Assembly (NCBI GenBank): GCA_016791445.1
Contig: JAEUMP010000010.1
Span: forward strand, 82,725-146,724
Length of the DNA: 64,000 bases
Reading direction: 5' to 3'
From: Hyphomonadaceae bacterium
GTDB taxonomy: Bacteria > Pseudomonadota > Alphaproteobacteria > Caulobacterales > Aquidulcibacteraceae
Below the pieces are notes generated by a model. That model did not search any database and was not told where the DNA came from. It worked only from the letters and a program-made list of their open reading frames with translations. The translations under genes were made by a program, and so were the position numbers. Position 1 is the first letter of the stretch; each line of letters opens with the position of its first letter. Of this stretch, positions 43,403 through 53,166 are shown in pieces.

Positions 43403-44487
43403 TGACGGCCCGCATCGACGTTCTGATCCCCGCCTACAATGTGGCGGCGACAGTGCGCGAGGCGGTGGACAGCATGCGCAAGCAGACACTCCGCGACATC
43501 CGCATCATCGTCGTTGACGATGGATCGACCGATGCAACGCCGTCAATTCTCGCCGAGCTGGCGCGCGAAGATGAGCGCATCAGTGTGCTCACCAAGACGA
43601 ATGGCGGCATTGTTGAGACCCTGAACGAAGGGCTCAAGCATTGCCGCGCCGAATTCATTGCTCGCTTCGACGCGGACGATGTCTCCTATCCGGATCGGTT
43701 CGAGCGTCAGCTTGCTTACCTCGACGCCCATCCTGAGTGCGTCGCGGTCGGCGGCGCCGTCGCGCACATGGACGAGAAAGGCGCGCCGCTGCCTGGGCTG
43801 CCGCAATCGGGCGATCCGATGCTGGCGGACGCGGCCAAGGCGCCTGCGCTCGAGCCCTACATCATTCACCCGTTCCTGATGGCGCGCCGCGCTGCGATCG
43901 AAGCTATCGGCGGCTATCGCTACGTGCCCAATTCCGAAGACAGCGATCTGTTCTGGCGGCTGCTGGAGCGGGGATCGCTTGTGAACCTGCCGGACGTGCT
44001 TGGCCGCTATCGCGTCCACACCGCCTCGATCTCCAGCTCTATCGTCAGCGGCCGCGTCATGGCGATTGGCTCACAGCTCGGCGCGCTCTCTGCGCTGCGG
44101 CGGCGTGCGGGTAAGGAAGATATTCGCTTCGACGCCGCGCTGCCCGCCGCCCTCAAGGCCGCGAACACGCTTGAGGCGATGCTCAATGTCGCCGCGCCTC
44201 TGCTCGACCAGGACGAGCACGAGCATCTGCGCATCGCTGCCGCGGCAAAGCTCATGGAATTGTCGCGCTATCGTCCGTACGAGCTGGATCAAAGCGATTG
44301 CGCCTTCATCCGCGCGGCGCTTCCGCTCGCTGCGCGGCTTACGCCAGCCAATCAGAGCGAAGTCGATTGGTATGTGTCGGTGACGGCGGCGCGTCTCCTG
44401 CGCAAGGGCAAGTGGCGTGAAGCGCTGACGCTGGCGCCGCCAAGCGCGCTGCCGAAGGCGGCCGCACGCATGTTGCTGCAGCGCTGA
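43402..44487 (+). CDS. Family 2 glycosyltransferase
   Basis: A 361-residue GT-A enzyme: IDVLIPAYNVAATVREAV, IIVVDDGSTDATPSI, IARFDADDVSYPDRFERQ (DXD), and NSEDSDLFWRLLERG on the acceptor side. It starts at an ATG that overlaps the stop of the preceding glycosyltransferase. A long C-terminal helical part of about 120 residues after the catalytic domain is without known domain. Convergent with the GT4-type gene at 44491. Confidence 0.88.
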   Translation: MTARIDVLIPAYNVAATVREAVDSMRKQTLRDIRIIVVDDGSTDATPSILAELAREDERISVLTKTNGGIVETLNEGLKHCRAEFIARFDADDVSYPDRFERQLAYLDAHPECVAVGGAVAHMDEKGAPLPGLPQSGDPMLADAAKAPALEPYIIHPFLMARRAAIEAIGGYRYVPNSEDSDLFWRLLERGSLVNLPDVLGRYRVHTASISSSIVSGRVMAIGSQLGALSALRRRAGKEDIRFDAALPAALKAANTLEAMLNVAAPLLDQDEHEHLRIAAAAKLMELSRYRPYELDQSDCAFIRAALPLAARLTPANQSEVDWYVSVTAARLLRKGKWREALTLAPPSALPKAAARMLLQR

Positions 44488-44490
44488 GAG

Positions 44491-46116
44491 CTATTCCGGC
44501 AGCTTGAGCAGGCCGTCTTTCACGTAGCGCTTCAGCCATTCCGGCAGGAGATAGCTCGCCGCTTCGCCCGCGCTCTCGAAGGCGCCTTGCTGGCGCACTT
44601 CGTTCCAGTGCGCGAGATGCTGATGCGGCGGCAGCATGCCCATGTAACTCATCAGCACGCGCACTGTCGGCCAATTGCCGCCGAAGATGTCTTCGTGACG
44701 GCAATCGGGCTCGCCGAACGCGGGCTGTTCGATGGTTGCGAGCATGGCCCGGTTGTCGAGCGGGGGCAGTTCCAGCGCGCGCGCGTAAACCGCCTCCAGC
44801 CAGCGCATCCAGCCGGGCAGGTTGTGTTCACGCTGTACGGCTTCGCGTGCGGACGAGCCCAGGCGTTCGCGCAGCGCCGCATCGCCGATCAATTGCGAGA
44901 GCATGTCGCGGTATTGATCGAACGAGGTCGCCTGCATCACGTTGCCGACCAGCGCGACGTGATTGATGCCGAAGATGCGCGAGGCTTCGGGGTAGGTGAA
45001 GATCGTTACCAGCGGCAGCCCGAAGCCGGCCGCTTCCATCAGCGAGGTGGAGGAAACGAACGGATAGGAATCGACGTAAATGTCGGCCGCTTCGAAGAAC
45101 AGCTTCGGGTTCGGCTGCTCGGGCAGCGAGCGCAGGCGGTCGCCGAAGCGCGCCTTCACCGGCGCCCAATCTTCCGGCTCGCCGGCGCCGACGATCAGCA
45201 GCATCGCATTCGGATGCTTTTCCAAGACCGGCGCGTGAATGTCGGCGAAGGTGAGCCCGTGCATGGTGCGGTACTTCGGCCGCCGCGCCGCCGACATCAT
45301 CACGATGGTGTCGGGATCGATGCCAAGTTCGCGCTTGGCGTCCTCACGCGAGCGCTTGCGCACGATGCCTTCGGCCAGCGTTGGCATGAGAATGTTGCGC
45401 TCGGGCGCGATGCCGCGCCGGGCGATGGCCAAGTCCTGCGCCGCGTCACGCAGATTGATCGACAGGTGGCACACGCTCGGGCCGTACCAGAACAAGTGAT
45501 CGGCGTGATTGAGCACCAGCACCGGCGGATGCTTCTCGGCGTCGGCGAAGGCGATCACCGGCAGAAGGTCTTCGCAGTGCGTGTGCAGGATGACGACGTC
45601 GAAATCCTTGGCGATCTCGCGCAGCCGCATCGCCCATTCGATCTGGCCGCCTGGGCGGTGGTTCAGCTGTTCGACGCGCATTCCGCTTGAAGCTTCGAAC
45701 GTCTCATGCACGAAGGCCGGGGTGGGGCCACGGTGTTGCGTCAACACCAGAGCGTGTTCGCGCCCCGCGTCGGCTTTCACCCACTGGCACAACATCTTGG
45801 TGTGGCCGCCGACGGCGGACACTTGCGTGCAAACCTCAAGCACGCGCTTGACCTCGCGCGGCCGCGCCCGCGCTGGGCCTGCCGGCTGCAGCTGGCGGCC
45901 GATGTCGGTCAGCACCTTTTCCAGGCGTGGGCTCCAGAAGATGCCGCAATGGTTCTGCGTCGCCACGTGCGAGGCGATGGCGCAATGCGCTGCCGCCGCC
46001 GCGAGTTCGTCTTGCGACAGGTAGCCCTGCGCGCGCTGAACGTAATGATCGAACTCGGCGAAGTTGCGCTTGATGCGTGTTGTCGATTGCGGTTCGAGCG
46101 CTGCGGTTTCCGTCAT
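44491..46116 (-). CDS. Large GT4-like glycosyltransferase
   Basis: A 541-residue protein whose central and C-terminal parts have a GT-B fold: TIVMMSAARRPKYRTMHGL, then AMLLIVGAGEPEDWAPVKARFG, and DSYPFVSSTSLMEAAGFGLPLV, in which the glutamate-containing EAA-like motif is preserved. An N-terminal helical part of about 90 residues precedes it. It is the last gene of the long minus-strand export/nucleotide-sugar operon and overlaps the Wzt stop. Two starts are possible: ATG at 46116 and GTG at 46134, the latter with GAGGTGA upstream. Chain assembly role inferred. Confidence 0.8.
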   Translation of the reverse strand: MTETAALEPQSTTRIKRNFAEFDHYVQRAQGYLSQDELAAAAAHCAIASHVATQNHCGIFWSPRLEKVLTDIGRQLQPAGPARARPREVKRVLEVCTQVSAVGGHTKMLCQWVKADAGREHALVLTQHRGPTPAFVHETFEASSGMRVEQLNHRPGGQIEWAMRLREIAKDFDVVILHTHCEDLLPVIAFADAEKHPPVLVLNHADHLFWYGPSVCHLSINLRDAAQDLAIARRGIAPERNILMPTLAEGIVRKRSREDAKRELGIDPDTIVMMSAARRPKYRTMHGLTFADIHAPVLEKHPNAMLLIVGAGEPEDWAPVKARFGDRLRSLPEQPNPKLFFEAADIYVDSYPFVSSTSLMEAAGFGLPLVTIFTYPEASRIFGINHVALVGNVMQATSFDQYRDMLSQLIGDAALRERLGSSAREAVQREHNLPGWMRWLEAVYARALELPPLDNRAMLATIEQPAFGEPDCRHEDIFGGNWPTVRVLMSYMGMLPPHQHLAHWNEVRQQGAFESAGEAASYLLPEWLKRYVKDGLLKLPE

Positions 46117-46120
46117 CGTA

Positions 46121-47392
46121 TCACCCAACGCCACGGCTCACCTCGCTGACCGGCTCGGCGGTGCGCTCTGCTTGCACCCGCCAATCGGCGGGCTCGTTGA
46201 AGACCCCGAACGTGGAGGCCAGCGTCGGGTGACGGACGTGGAAATGTCCGCCGATCTGCGCCGCCAGCATGCCGCCCTTCTGGTCGCGCACGACAAGGTT
46301 GGCGACATAGAAGTTCGAAGTCAGTTTGATCGGCGGCGTGCGCACTTCAATCACGCCTTCGCCCTCGACAGAGGGGATATCGACGCCATCTTGATGCGAG
46401 GAGAAGGTCATGGTGTGGATGAGATCTTCGCGGTCGAGGCCGATGCGGAAGTCCGGGCGCTCTATGCGGCCGTCGGTCTTGTAGTGCAGGCGGAAGGTGA
46501 TGCGATCGCCAAAGTCGATGACATTGCTCTCGACGCCGCGGCCGTTCAGCAGTTCGACCTTCGTGAAGGTGATGCTGCGGCCTTCTTCGCCCGCTTCCTT
46601 GAACCAGGGCGCGTCAGCGAGGCGGCTGTCGTCCTCGTAGCGCTTGAGGCCTTCGGCGGTCGGGCCGTCAAACACGATCTGGCCCTTCTTCAGATAGATC
46701 ACGCGCTGGCACATGCTCTTGATCGAGAACATGTTGTGCGAAACGAACAGGATGGTGGAGCCGCGCCTTTCCAGCTGGCGGGCGAAGTTCATGCACTTGC
46801 GTTGGAAGGCGAAATCGCCGACGGCGAGCACCTCGTCGAGCAGCAGGATGTCCGGATCGAGGTGCGCGGCCACCGCGAAGGCGAGGCGCACATACATGCC
46901 ACTCGAATAGCGCTTCACCGGCGTATCGATGAACTCGCCAATTTCGGCGAAATCGACGATGGCGTCGAACTTGGCCGCCACTTCGGCGCGGGTCATGCCG
47001 AGGATCGAGCCGTAGAGAAAGACATTCTCACGACCGGTCAGTTCGTGGTGGAAGCCAGTGCCGACTTCGAGCAGAGCGCCGAGGCGGCCGGTAATGCGCG
47101 CCGTTCCGGTGGTTGGCGTCACGATGCGCGACAACAGCTTCAGCAGCGTCGATTTGCCGGCGCCGTTGAGGCCGATGATGCCGACATTCTCGCCCTTGGC
47201 GATGTCGAAATCGGCGTCCTTGAGCGCCCAGAATGAGTTGCGCACCTCGCGCGCCTCACGCGCCGCCTTGGAGGCGAACAAGTTGCGCGCGCCCGCGCCG
47301 ATGACGTCGCGCAGCGAGTCGTGTTGCTCGCTACGGGCCAAGCGCTGGTAGCGCTTGCCGAGGCCGCGGGCGGAAATGGCCAGATCGCTCAT
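46121..47392 (-). CDS. wzt: ABC transporter ATPase (Wzt) with C-terminal polysaccharide-binding domain
   Basis: A 423-residue ATPase of the polysaccharide export ABC transporter. Walker A GLNGAGKST at 74-82, ABC signature YSSGMYVRLAFA, Walker B ILLLDEVLAVGD, and a C-terminal beta-sandwich of about 160 residues, which in Wzt proteins binds the finished chain before export. The start ATG at 47392 overlaps by one base with the permease stop. A longer frame up to 47695 is the permease sequence in another frame and was not used. Partner: the permease at 47392-48246. Confidence 0.95.
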   Translation of the reverse strand: MSDLAISARGLGKRYQRLARSEQHDSLRDVIGAGARNLFASKAAREAREVRNSFWALKDADFDIAKGENVGIIGLNGAGKSTLLKLLSRIVTPTTGTARITGRLGALLEVGTGFHHELTGRENVFLYGSILGMTRAEVAAKFDAIVDFAEIGEFIDTPVKRYSSGMYVRLAFAVAAHLDPDILLLDEVLAVGDFAFQRKCMNFARQLERRGSTILFVSHNMFSIKSMCQRVIYLKKGQIVFDGPTAEGLKRYEDDSRLADAPWFKEAGEEGRSITFTKVELLNGRGVESNVIDFGDRITFRLHYKTDGRIERPDFRIGLDREDLIHTMTFSSHQDGVDIPSVEGEGVIEVRTPPIKLTSNFYVANLVVRDQKGGMLAAQIGGHFHVRHPTLASTFGVFNEPADWRVQAERTAEPVSEVSRGVG

Positions 47393-48246
47393 TAGATCAC
47401 GTCCGCAAAGGTGCGCTCGGCGCGGCGGAAGAAGACGAGACCGCCAGCCAGCAAGATGGTGATGATCACACCGCTCATCGCCAGCGAGGTGAAGTGCGGC
47501 TCGCCCTGACCGAACACGGCCCAGCGGAAGCCCTCGATGACGCCCACCATCGGGTTCAGCGAATAGGCCCACTGCCATTGCTGCGGCACCATCGTGATCG
47601 GGTAGACAATCGGTGAAGCGTACATCCAGATCTGGATGATGAAGGGCAGCGTGTGCTTGATGTCGCGGAAGCGCACATTGATCGGGCCAAGCCACAGCCC
47701 GATCGACAGCGCCAGCAGCGCGGCGACCACCATCAGCGGCGGCACCAGCAACAGCTTCGGCGTGATCGCAATGCCGTAGAAGCCCATCAGGATCAGCAGC
47801 ACCACGAAGGCGATGCAGAAATCCAGAAGTGGTGAGACCACGTTCGCCAGCGGCATGATCAAGCGCGGGAAGTAGATCTTGCGGATCAGTTCGGCGTCGT
47901 TGACGAGGCCGGTGCTCGAGCGGCGCACGGCTTCGGCGAAATAGGTCCAGGGCAGCACGCCGGCGAACGCGAACACAGGGTATGGGATGCCATTTGACGG
48001 CATGTGCGCGAAATAGCCGAAGATGATGGTGAAGATCACCACGGCGAACAGCGGTTGCAGGATCGCCCAGGCCGCGCCAAGCGCCGCTTGCTTATACAGC
48101 ACCTGGATGTCGCGCATGGTCAGCACGAGCAGCAGCTCGCGATAGCGCCAGACCGCGCCAAGATCGAGATCGAACAGGCCGCGGTCCGGCCTGATCTCGG
48201 TCACCTGCGGCGACGCAGCGTTCGCGGGCGCTTCGGCGAGACTCAC
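47392..48246 (-). CDS. wzm: ABC polysaccharide export permease (Wzm)
   Basis: A 284-residue inner-membrane protein with six predicted helices, of the ABC2/RfbD type. RELLLVLTMRDIQVLYKQAALGAAW is the amphipathic connecting region and KIYFPRLIMPLANV the following loop; FRDIKHTLPFIIQIWMYASPIVYP is a typical C-terminal segment. A GTG start at 48246 overlaps the aminotransferase stop (GTGA). It should carry a lipid-linked polysaccharide across the inner membrane with Wzt. Confidence 0.94.
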   Translation of the reverse strand: MSLAEAPANAASPQVTEIRPDRGLFDLDLGAVWRYRELLLVLTMRDIQVLYKQAALGAAWAILQPLFAVVIFTIIFGYFAHMPSNGIPYPVFAFAGVLPWTYFAEAVRRSSTGLVNDAELIRKIYFPRLIMPLANVVSPLLDFCIAFVVLLILMGFYGIAITPKLLLVPPLMVVAALLALSIGLWLGPINVRFRDIKHTLPFIIQIWMYASPIVYPITMVPQQWQWAYSLNPMVGVIEGFRWAVFGQGEPHFTSLAMSGVIITILLAGGLVFFRRAERTFADVI

Positions 48247-49373
48247 TGGGCGCAGACCTTCTTGAGGGTTTCGGCGACGGTGATTTGTTCTTCGTCCGTC
48301 ATCTGATGGAACAGCGGCAGGATGATGCGTCGGTCCTGTGCGAACTCGGAGTTCGGCAGCACCCAGCCGTTCTTGTAGCTGTCTTCGCGGTGCGCGCACA
48401 TGACGCCGCGGCGCGTGGCGATGCCGGCGTCGAGCATGGCTTGCATCACCGCGCGCTGATCGGCATGCGCCGGCAGCGTCACCGAATAGCTCTGCCAGTT
48501 CGAACGCTTGTTGGCCGGCTCGGCTGGCGTTTCCAACCCGATATTGTTCTGCAGCAATTCGTTATAACGCGCGGCAAGGCGGCGGCGCGTGGCGACGATC
48601 TCCGGTACGCGCTTCAGCTGTTCGCGGCCGACAGCGGCCTGGATGTCCGTCATCCGGTAATTGTAGCCCAGCACCGGGTGGGTTTCGAAGATCACCTGGT
48701 TGGAGCCGTGCCGCACCGTGTCCGGCACGCTCATGGCGTGCTGGCGCAGCAGCTTGAATTGTTTGTCGTAGGCGGGATTGCGCGTCGTCAGCATGCCGCC
48801 GTCGCCGGTGGAGACGATCTTGCGCGGGTGGAAGCTGAAGGCGGCGATATCGCCGCGCGGGGCGCCGATACGCTCCCACGCGCCGCCGATATTGATCTCC
48901 GAACCGATCGCGCAGGCCGCGTCCTCGATCACCGGCAGGCCATGCTTGGCGCCGATGGCGCAGATCGCTTCCAGATCGGCGGGCATGCCGATCTGGTGGA
49001 CGACCATGATCGCCTTGGTCTTCGCCGTGATCGCCGCTTCGATCTTGGCCGGATCCATGTTGTAGGTTTCGAGCTCGACGTCGACGAACACCGGCTCGGC
49101 CCCGCAATAGCGCACCGAGTTGGCGGTGGCGATGTACGAGTGCGAAACGGTGATCACCTCGTCGCCGGCGCCGACGCCCACCGCCAGCAGCGCCAAGTGC
49201 AGCGCCGTGGTGCAGTTGGAGACCGCGGTCGCGTGCGGCGCGCCGACGAACGCGGCGAACTCGCGTTCGAACGCAGCGACTTCCGGGCCTTGCGTCACCC
49301 AGCCGGACAGGATCACGCGCGAAGCCGCTTGCGCTTCGCGCTCGTCCATCAACGGCTTCATCAGCGGGATCAT
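48243..49373 (-). CDS. DegT/DnrJ/EryC1-family PLP aminotransferase
   Basis: A 376-residue PLP enzyme that makes amino sugars on nucleotide carriers by transamination with glutamate. The pyridoxal lysine lies in SFHPRKIVSTGDGG (about residue 183), the Asp that holds the pyridine nitrogen in VIEDAACAIGS, and the glycine-rich N-terminal part in NCTTALHLAL. It overlaps with the epimerase stop at 49373 (ATGA). A second, distinct family member is at 50335. The exact sugar is not predictable. Confidence 0.92.
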   Translation of the reverse strand: MIPLMKPLMDEREAQAASRVILSGWVTQGPEVAAFEREFAAFVGAPHATAVSNCTTALHLALLAVGVGAGDEVITVSHSYIATANSVRYCGAEPVFVDVELETYNMDPAKIEAAITAKTKAIMVVHQIGMPADLEAICAIGAKHGLPVIEDAACAIGSEINIGGAWERIGAPRGDIAAFSFHPRKIVSTGDGGMLTTRNPAYDKQFKLLRQHAMSVPDTVRHGSNQVIFETHPVLGYNYRMTDIQAAVGREQLKRVPEIVATRRRLAARYNELLQNNIGLETPAEPANKRSNWQSYSVTLPAHADQRAVMQAMLDAGIATRRGVMCAHREDSYKNGWVLPNSEFAQDRRIILPLFHQMTDEEQITVAETLKKVCAQ

Positions 49374-50338
49374 GCGACGTGCTCTTTGTTGGCGCGCCAC
49401 CAGGTCACCAGGCGATGCAGGCCTTCTTCGAGGTCGACCTGCGGCTCCCAGCCCAGCATGCGCTTGGCTTTTTCGATCGAGGCAAGACGGCGCGGCACCG
49501 CGTTCACCTTGCGCTCCGGCCCGTATTCGGGCGCGAGCTTTTTGCCCATCACCCGCATCAGCGCCTCGGCCAACTCATTCAAATTGGTTTCGACGCCGGA
49601 GGCGACGTTGAACACTTCATCGGACACGTCCGACTTCAGGCCCGCTACGTTGGCGCGGGCGATGTCGTCGATATAGATGAAGTCCATGCTGGTCTTGCCG
49701 TCGCCCAGGATCAGCGGCGGCTGGCCGGCCTCGATGCGCTCCATCCAGCGGATCAGCACTTCGGTGTACTTGCCGTGGATGTCCATGCGTGGACCGTACA
49801 CGTTGAAGTACCGGAACGCGCAATATTCCGTGCCGTACATGTCGTTGAACGAGCGTAGCAGGCCCTCAAGCATCACCTTCGAGGCGCCGTACCAGGTGCG
49901 GTTATTGTACGGGTGGTCCTTCTCGGTGGTCGGGAAGCTATCGGCAAGGCCGTAGACCGAGGCCGATGAGGCGGCGACAATCTTCTTCACGCCGGCCAGG
50001 TGGGCCGCTTCCACCACGTTGAAGGTGCCGTCGCACATCACTTCCAGCGCTTCGCGAGGATGCTCGGCGCAGGCGGTAATGCGGATCGCCGCCATGTGGA
50101 TGACGGCGTCCATGCCTTCGCTGACGCGCCGCGTCGCTTCGGCATCGCGGATATCGCCCTTCACCAGCTGGACGCGCTTGTCTTTCAGGATGTCGGCAAC
50201 GTTGTGCATCGAGCCGCGCACGAGGTTGTCGAAGATTACGATCTTCTGGACGTCCTCGCGCAGCAGTTGGTCGATCGTGGTCGAACCGATCAGGCCGCAG
50301 CCGCCGGTGACGAGAATTTTCGCGCCTTCGACGTTCAT
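49370..50338 (-). CDS. NAD-dependent nucleotide-sugar epimerase/dehydratase
   Basis: A 322-residue extended SDR. The Rossmann motif is [16 protein letters not shown], the catalytic Ser in ASSASVYG and the YxxxK pair in [11 protein letters not shown]. Further motifs ([22 protein letters not shown]) place it in the UDP-sugar epimerase group. It acts on UDP-hexose or UDP-hexuronic acid. The start ATG at 50338 overlaps the upstream aminotransferase stop. The longer ORF to 50713 is shadow sequence and was trimmed. Confidence 0.93.
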   Translation of the reverse strand: MNVEGAKILVTGGCGLIGSTTIDQLLREDVQKIVIFDNLVRGSMHNVADILKDKRVQLVKGDIRDAEATRRVSEGMDAVIHMAAIRITACAEHPREALEVMCDGTFNVVEAAHLAGVKKIVAASSASVYGLADSFPTTEKDHPYNNRTWYGASKVMLEGLLRSFNDMYGTEYCAFRYFNVYGPRMDIHGKYTEVLIRWMERIEAGQPPLILGDGKTSMDFIYIDDIARANVAGLKSDVSDEVFNVASGVETNLNELAEALMRVMGKKLAPEYGPERKVNAVPRRLASIEKAKRMLGWEPQVDLEEGLHRLVTWWRANKEHVA

Positions 50339-51456
50339 CGCGCCAGCCCCGCATCCTTCTTGTAGAGATCGATCACGGCCGCGGCGACCTGTTCCTGCAT
50401 GTCGGCGGTGAGTTCCGGATACATCGGCAGCGAGAGCTGTTCGGCCGCCGCCTTTTCCGCGTGCGGGAATTCGCCGGCCTTGTAGCCGAGGTCTTCGTAG
50501 GCCGGCAGCATGTGGATGGCGATCGGGTAGTGAATGCCTGTCTGAATGCCCTTGGCGTTCAGCGCGTCCTGCCATTCCTGACGCTTGGCCGTGCGGGTCG
50601 AGTAGATGTGATAGACGTGGCGCGACTTGTCCTGCACGAACGGGGTCGGCACGCCCGAGCCTGCGAACAGGGCTTCGTAGCGCTTCGCCGCCGCGCGGCG
50701 CGCTTCGGTCCATTGCTCAAGATATTTCAGCTTCACGCGCAGGATCGCGCCCTGCATACCCTCAAGGCGCATATTGTAGCCCTTGAGCACGTGCTGGTAC
50801 TTCTTCTCCGCACCCCAATCGCGCAGCATGCGGATCTTGCGCGCGTATTCGTCATTGTTCGTCGTGGTTGCGCCGCCTTCGCCGTAGGCGCCCAAATTCT
50901 TGCCCGGATAGAAGCTGAACGCGGCCAGATCGCCGATGCCGCCGACGCGCTTGCCGTTCCACTCCGAGCCGTGCGCTTGGCAGGCGTCTTCGATCACGAT
51001 CAGGTTGTGCTTCTTCGCTATGCCCATGATCGCGTCCATGTCGCAGGCTTGGCCGTAGAGATGGACCGGCAGGATCGCCTTGGTCTTCGGCGTGATCGCC
51101 GCTTCGATCTTGGCCGGGTCGATCAGGTAGGTCTTCGGGTCGATGTCGACGAACACCGGCTTGGCGCCCGTGTACCAGATCGCCGCGACGCTGGCGACGA
51201 ACGTGAACGGCGTGGTGATCACCTCATCGCCCGCGCCGATATCGGCGGCGAGCATGGCCAGGTGCAGCGCGCTGGTGCCGTTATTGACGCCCATGCAGTG
51301 CTTGGCGCCGCTATAGGCGGCGAATTCCTTCTCGAACGCGGCCACTTCCGCGCCGAGAACGAATTGGGTGTTGTCGAGGATGTGCTGGATCGCGGCATCC
51401 ACCTCCGGCTTGATCGAGAGGTATTGCGCCTTCAGGTCAACGAAAGGGACGGTCAC
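50335..51456 (-). CDS. WbpE/WlbC-like aminotransferase (DegT family)
   Basis: A 373-residue PLP enzyme, GTG start at 51456 (GTGA overlap with the oxidoreductase stop). The opening [49 protein letters not shown] and [15 protein letters not shown] with Lys near 182 match WbpE/WlbC. Those enzymes aminate UDP-3-keto-2-acetamido-glucuronic acid at C3. The flanking genes WlbA-like (51453-52481) and WlbB-like (52521-53003) match the steps before and after. Direct functional proof is lacking. Confidence 0.85.
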   Translation of the reverse strand: MTVPFVDLKAQYLSIKPEVDAAIQHILDNTQFVLGAEVAAFEKEFAAYSGAKHCMGVNNGTSALHLAMLAADIGAGDEVITTPFTFVASVAAIWYTGAKPVFVDIDPKTYLIDPAKIEAAITPKTKAILPVHLYGQACDMDAIMGIAKKHNLIVIEDACQAHGSEWNGKRVGGIGDLAAFSFYPGKNLGAYGEGGATTTNNDEYARKIRMLRDWGAEKKYQHVLKGYNMRLEGMQGAILRVKLKYLEQWTEARRAAAKRYEALFAGSGVPTPFVQDKSRHVYHIYSTRTAKRQEWQDALNAKGIQTGIHYPIAIHMLPAYEDLGYKAGEFPHAEKAAAEQLSLPMYPELTADMQEQVAAAVIDLYKKDAGLAR

Positions 51457-52481
51457 AGCACTTTCTCCGCACGGGGAAGATGGATGGTTTCGCCGCGCGC
51501 CTTCATGGAGGAGGTGGCGGCTTCGATGATTTGGATGACGCGCGCGCCGAGGCGGCCGTCGCACAGCGTCTGCTTCTTCTTTTCGATGGCTTCGATGAAG
51601 TCCAGCGCGCCGGCGCGCAGGGCTTCGCCTTCATCAAGCTTCGGCGCCCACATGTCGCCGGTGCGATAGCCCACGCGCATCTGGTAGATCTTCGCCGGGT
51701 CGTCGGTGAAGGAGACGCCCTTGTCGTAGATTTTCAGCTTCTCGGACGGCTGCAGGTCGTCATAGACGAACATCTTCTTGGCGCCGCCGACGAGCACGGT
51801 GCGCACCTTCACCGGCGCCAGCCATGAACAGTTCACGTGCGCGATCGCGCCCGAGTCATAGAACATGGTGATGTAGGCGAGGTTCTCCGGCGTGCCGGGG
51901 AAGTGGTTGATGCCGCCGGCTGAAACCGCAGTCGGCTGCTCTTCGAGCAGGTAGTCCAGGATCGAAAAATCGTGCACGGCGAGGTCGGAGATCACCGATA
52001 CGTCGCGCTGGAACAGGCCGAGGTTTACCCGGGTTGAATCGTAATAGAGGATCTTGCCCAGTTCGCCGTTGACGACGAGGTCCTTCATCTTCTGCACGGC
52101 GCCGGTGTAGATGAAGGTGTGGTCGACGTGCAGGACCAGCTTCTTCTTCTCGGCCGTGTCGACCAGCTGGCGTGCTTGCAGCGAGGTTTCCGTCATCGGC
52201 TTTTCCAGCCAGACGTGCTTGCCGGCCTTGAGCGCGGCCATCGCCAGTTCGAAGTGCGTCGACACCGGCGTCGCGATCGCGATCGCATCGATCGCGGGAT
52301 CGCGCAGCATTTCCTGGAAGTCGGTGGTCGTCTTCACCGCCGGGAAGCGTTTGTTGACGATCTCCAGCTTCTTGGGGTCGAGGTCGGCGACAGCCGCCAG
52401 CTCCGCGCCCTTCAGCTCCGCGAAATTGCGGACGAGGTTGGGGCCCCAATAGCCGTACCCGATAACACCGATCTTGATCAT
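51453..52481 (-). CDS. WlbA/WbpB-like oxidoreductase (Gfo/Idh/MocA family)
   Basis: A 342-residue NAD-dependent enzyme. The N-terminal Rossmann segment is [20 protein letters not shown], the EKP motif is VWLEKPMT near residue 95, and [16 protein letters not shown] follows in the C-terminal domain. WlbA-type enzymes oxidise UDP-GlcNAc-uronic acid at C3. The gene sits first in the overlapping run after the acetyltransferase (39 bases upstream). Together with WbpE- and WbpD-like genes it points to UDP-2,3-diacetamido-2,3-dideoxy-uronic acid. Confidence 0.85.
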   Translation of the reverse strand: MIKIGVIGYGYWGPNLVRNFAELKGAELAAVADLDPKKLEIVNKRFPAVKTTTDFQEMLRDPAIDAIAIATPVSTHFELAMAALKAGKHVWLEKPMTETSLQARQLVDTAEKKKLVLHVDHTFIYTGAVQKMKDLVVNGELGKILYYDSTRVNLGLFQRDVSVISDLAVHDFSILDYLLEEQPTAVSAGGINHFPGTPENLAYITMFYDSGAIAHVNCSWLAPVKVRTVLVGGAKKMFVYDDLQPSEKLKIYDKGVSFTDDPAKIYQMRVGYRTGDMWAPKLDEGEALRAGALDFIEAIEKKKQTLCDGRLGARVIQIIEAATSSMKARGETIHLPRAEKVL

Positions 52482-52520
52482 TCTGATCGTCCTGCCTGCC
52501 TTTGAAGCGCGCGCACGCGC

Positions 52521-53003
52521 TTAGTCCTTCTTGTCTCGTGCATCGCCGACGACCTTCGCCGGCACCCCCGCGACGATGGCGTGGGCGGGCACGTCCTTGG
52601 TCACCACCGCGCCCGCGCCGACAAGCGCGCCTTCGCCGATGGTGACGCCGCCCATGATGGTCGCGTTCGAACCGATCGAAGCGCGCCGCTTAACCAAGGT
52701 CGGCACCACCGACCAATCCGCCTCGCTCTGCGCTGAGCCGTCCTCGTTGGCCGCGCGCGGGAAGATGTCGTTGATGAACATCACGCCGTGGCCGACGAAC
52801 ACCTCGCTCTCGATCGTCACGCCCTCACAGATGAAGGTGTGCGAGGAGATCTTGCAGCGTTCCCCGACATGGGCGTTCTTCTGAATCTCCACGAACGCGC
52901 CGACGCGCGAACCGGCGCCGACCGAGCAGCCATAGAGGTTCACCAGCTGGGGATGATGGATCATCACACCCTCGCCCAGGCGAACATTGTCCGAAATCGG
53001 CAT
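52521..53003 (-). CDS. WlbB/WbpD-like N-acetyltransferase (left-handed beta-helix)
   Basis: A 160-residue hexapeptide-repeat acetyltransferase. Repeats such as VNLYGCSVGAGSRVGAFVEI and GVTIGEGALVGAGAVVTKDV build a trimeric left-handed beta helix; the loop GVMFINDIFPRAA is close to that of WlbB/WbpD, which acetylates the C3 amino group of UDP-2-acetamido-3-amino-glucuronate. The size (160) is close to other family members. A 163-base gap precedes it, which may hold the operon promoter; no obvious -35/-10 pair was fixed. Confidence 0.85.
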   Translation of the reverse strand: MPISDNVRLGEGVMIHHPQLVNLYGCSVGAGSRVGAFVEIQKNAHVGERCKISSHTFICEGVTIESEVFVGHGVMFINDIFPRAANEDGSAQSEADWSVVPTLVKRRASIGSNATIMGGVTIGEGALVGAGAVVTKDVPAHAIVAGVPAKVVGDARDKKD

Positions 53004-53166
53004 ACTCTAGACCCCACGCGCTCGACGTCGCGCCCGTCGCAAGTTCCCTGCCGCGGTATGCTTAACCGGCCCACATTTACTGCGTCATGTGAGCCGCTTG
53101 CGTGCGGGCTTCTGGAGGCGCGGGGCTTCTGTCCAAGCCTGTGCGGCGCTTGGGAGAATTTCGCGC

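Noticed and set aside
47393..47695. N-terminal extension of the Wzt frame
   Set aside because: This part is the out-of-frame sequence of the permease gene; the real start at 47392 overlaps the permease stop as usual.
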